Assembly (NCBI GenBank): GCA_002342035.1
Contig: DDPE01000021.1
Span: forward strand, 1 to 40,511
Direction of reading: 5' to 3'
Length of the DNA stretch: 40,511 nt
Source of the DNA: Asticcacaulis sp. UBA2476
Lineage (GTDB): Bacteria > Pseudomonadota > Alphaproteobacteria > Caulobacterales > Caulobacteraceae
The notes under the pieces are model-generated. The model was not told the DNA's origin. It saw only the letters and a list, made by a program, of their open reading frames with translations, and ran no database searches. The position numbers were made by a program, and so were the translations under genes. Positions 40,121 to 40,511 of this stretch are shown here, one piece after another. Each line of letters opens with the position of its first letter. The stretch's first letter is position 1.

Positions 40121-40511
40121 CGATGATCTTCGCGACGACGCCGGCGCCGACGGTGCGGCCACCTTCACGGATAGCGAAGCGCAGCTTCTCTTCCATGGCG
40201 ATCGGGGTGATCAGCTCAACGTCCAGCTCAGCATTGTCGCCCGGCATGATCATTTCCACGCCTTCTTTCAGCTTCACGATGCCGGTCACGTCCGTCGTAC
40301 GGAAGTAGAACTGCGGACGGTAGTTGGTGAAGAACGGCGTATGACGACCGCCTTCTTCTTTGTTCAGGATGTAAGCTTCGGCGATGAACTTGGTGTGCGG
40401 GGTGATCGAACCTGGCTTACACAGAACCTGACCGCGTTCAACGTCTTCACGCTTGGTGCCGCGCAGCAGAACGCCGACGTTGTCACCCGCCTGACCTTGG
40501 TCGAGCAGCTT
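40116..40511 (-). CDS. tuf: Elongation factor Tu, C-terminal part (5' end outside window)
   Basis: 131 codons plus TAG; the start lies beyond the window. Reading from the window edge the product begins LLDQGQAGDNVGVLLRG (domain 2), then KREDVERGQVLCKPGSI, EEGGRHTPFFTNYRPQFY and GDNAELDVELI, and ends REGGRTVGAGVVAKIIA, the canonical EF-Tu C-terminus. It delivers aminoacyl-tRNA to the ribosome. It would normally be next to tRNA-Trp-secE-nusG; here 4.8 kb intervenes. Confidence 0.98.
   Translation of the reverse strand, partial: KLLDQGQAGDNVGVLLRGTKREDVERGQVLCKPGSITPHTKFIAEAYILNKEEGGRHTPFFTNYRPQFYFRTTDVTGIVKLKEGVEMIMPGDNAELDVELITPIAMEEKLRFAIREGGRTVGAGVVAKIIA

Overview
The window reads as a chromosomal segment of an alphaproteobacterium, most likely from the Caulobacterales and perhaps Asticcacaulis-like. 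This is inferred from protein character and gene order; I could not run a search. The main support is a conserved alphaproteobacterial run on the minus strand (eno, ftsB-like, pdhA, pdhB with its own lipoyl domain, pdhC, lpdA) and the neighbouring lipA, COQ10/RatA-like, pncC, ispDF, dusB, ntrYX, D-amino-acid aminotransferase, hfq, hflX, mazG order.

Region by region. 1-1604: a perfect terminator-like inverted repeat, then a two-gene plus-strand cassette that looks like a DarT1-type ADP-ribosyltransferase toxin with its NADAR-type ADP-ribosyl-hydrolase antitoxin. 1651-4944: mazG, a GPH-family sugar symporter with a palindromic operator upstream, a tiny cysteine-rich protein and an HxlR-type regulator with a histone-like tail. 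4941-12377: hflX, hfq, aminotransferase, ntrX, ntrY and dusB, all minus; ntrBC, which often sit between dusB and ntrY, are absent. 12476-16948: a GNAT enzyme, ispDF, sodB with a Fur-box-like site, pncC, a COQ10/START protein and lipA. 17190-23775: five plus-strand genes set between lipA and lpdA. They are an alpha/beta-hydrolase-like lipoprotein lacking its nucleophile, an Aas-like acyl ligase, a DUF2946-like cysteine protein, a TonB-dependent receptor and a PepSY membrane protein. 23828-30916: the pyruvate dehydrogenase operon, the FtsB-like divisome protein and enolase. 31002-35317: a HAD phosphatase, rpmF, a glycine-zipper protein, rplA-rplK with an L1-type leader, nusG, secE and tRNA-Trp. 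35503-39931: DUF2807, dipeptidyl peptidase IV and a CelD-like acyltransferase, which separate tRNA-Trp from a 3' partial tuf at the window end.

Functionally, most of the window is housekeeping. LipA lies in the same neighbourhood as the enzymes whose lipoyl domains it modifies (PdhB and PdhC), and ntrYX and hfq are global regulators. The accessory parts are the toxin-antitoxin cassette, the envelope/metal cluster at 17-24 kb and the envelope/peptidase insert at 35.5-40 kb. The best candidate for a recently recognised system is the DarT1/NADAR pair. The least explained pair is the nucleophile-less lipoprotein beside the acyl ligase. I see no CRISPR array, insertion sequence, integrase or rRNA gene.
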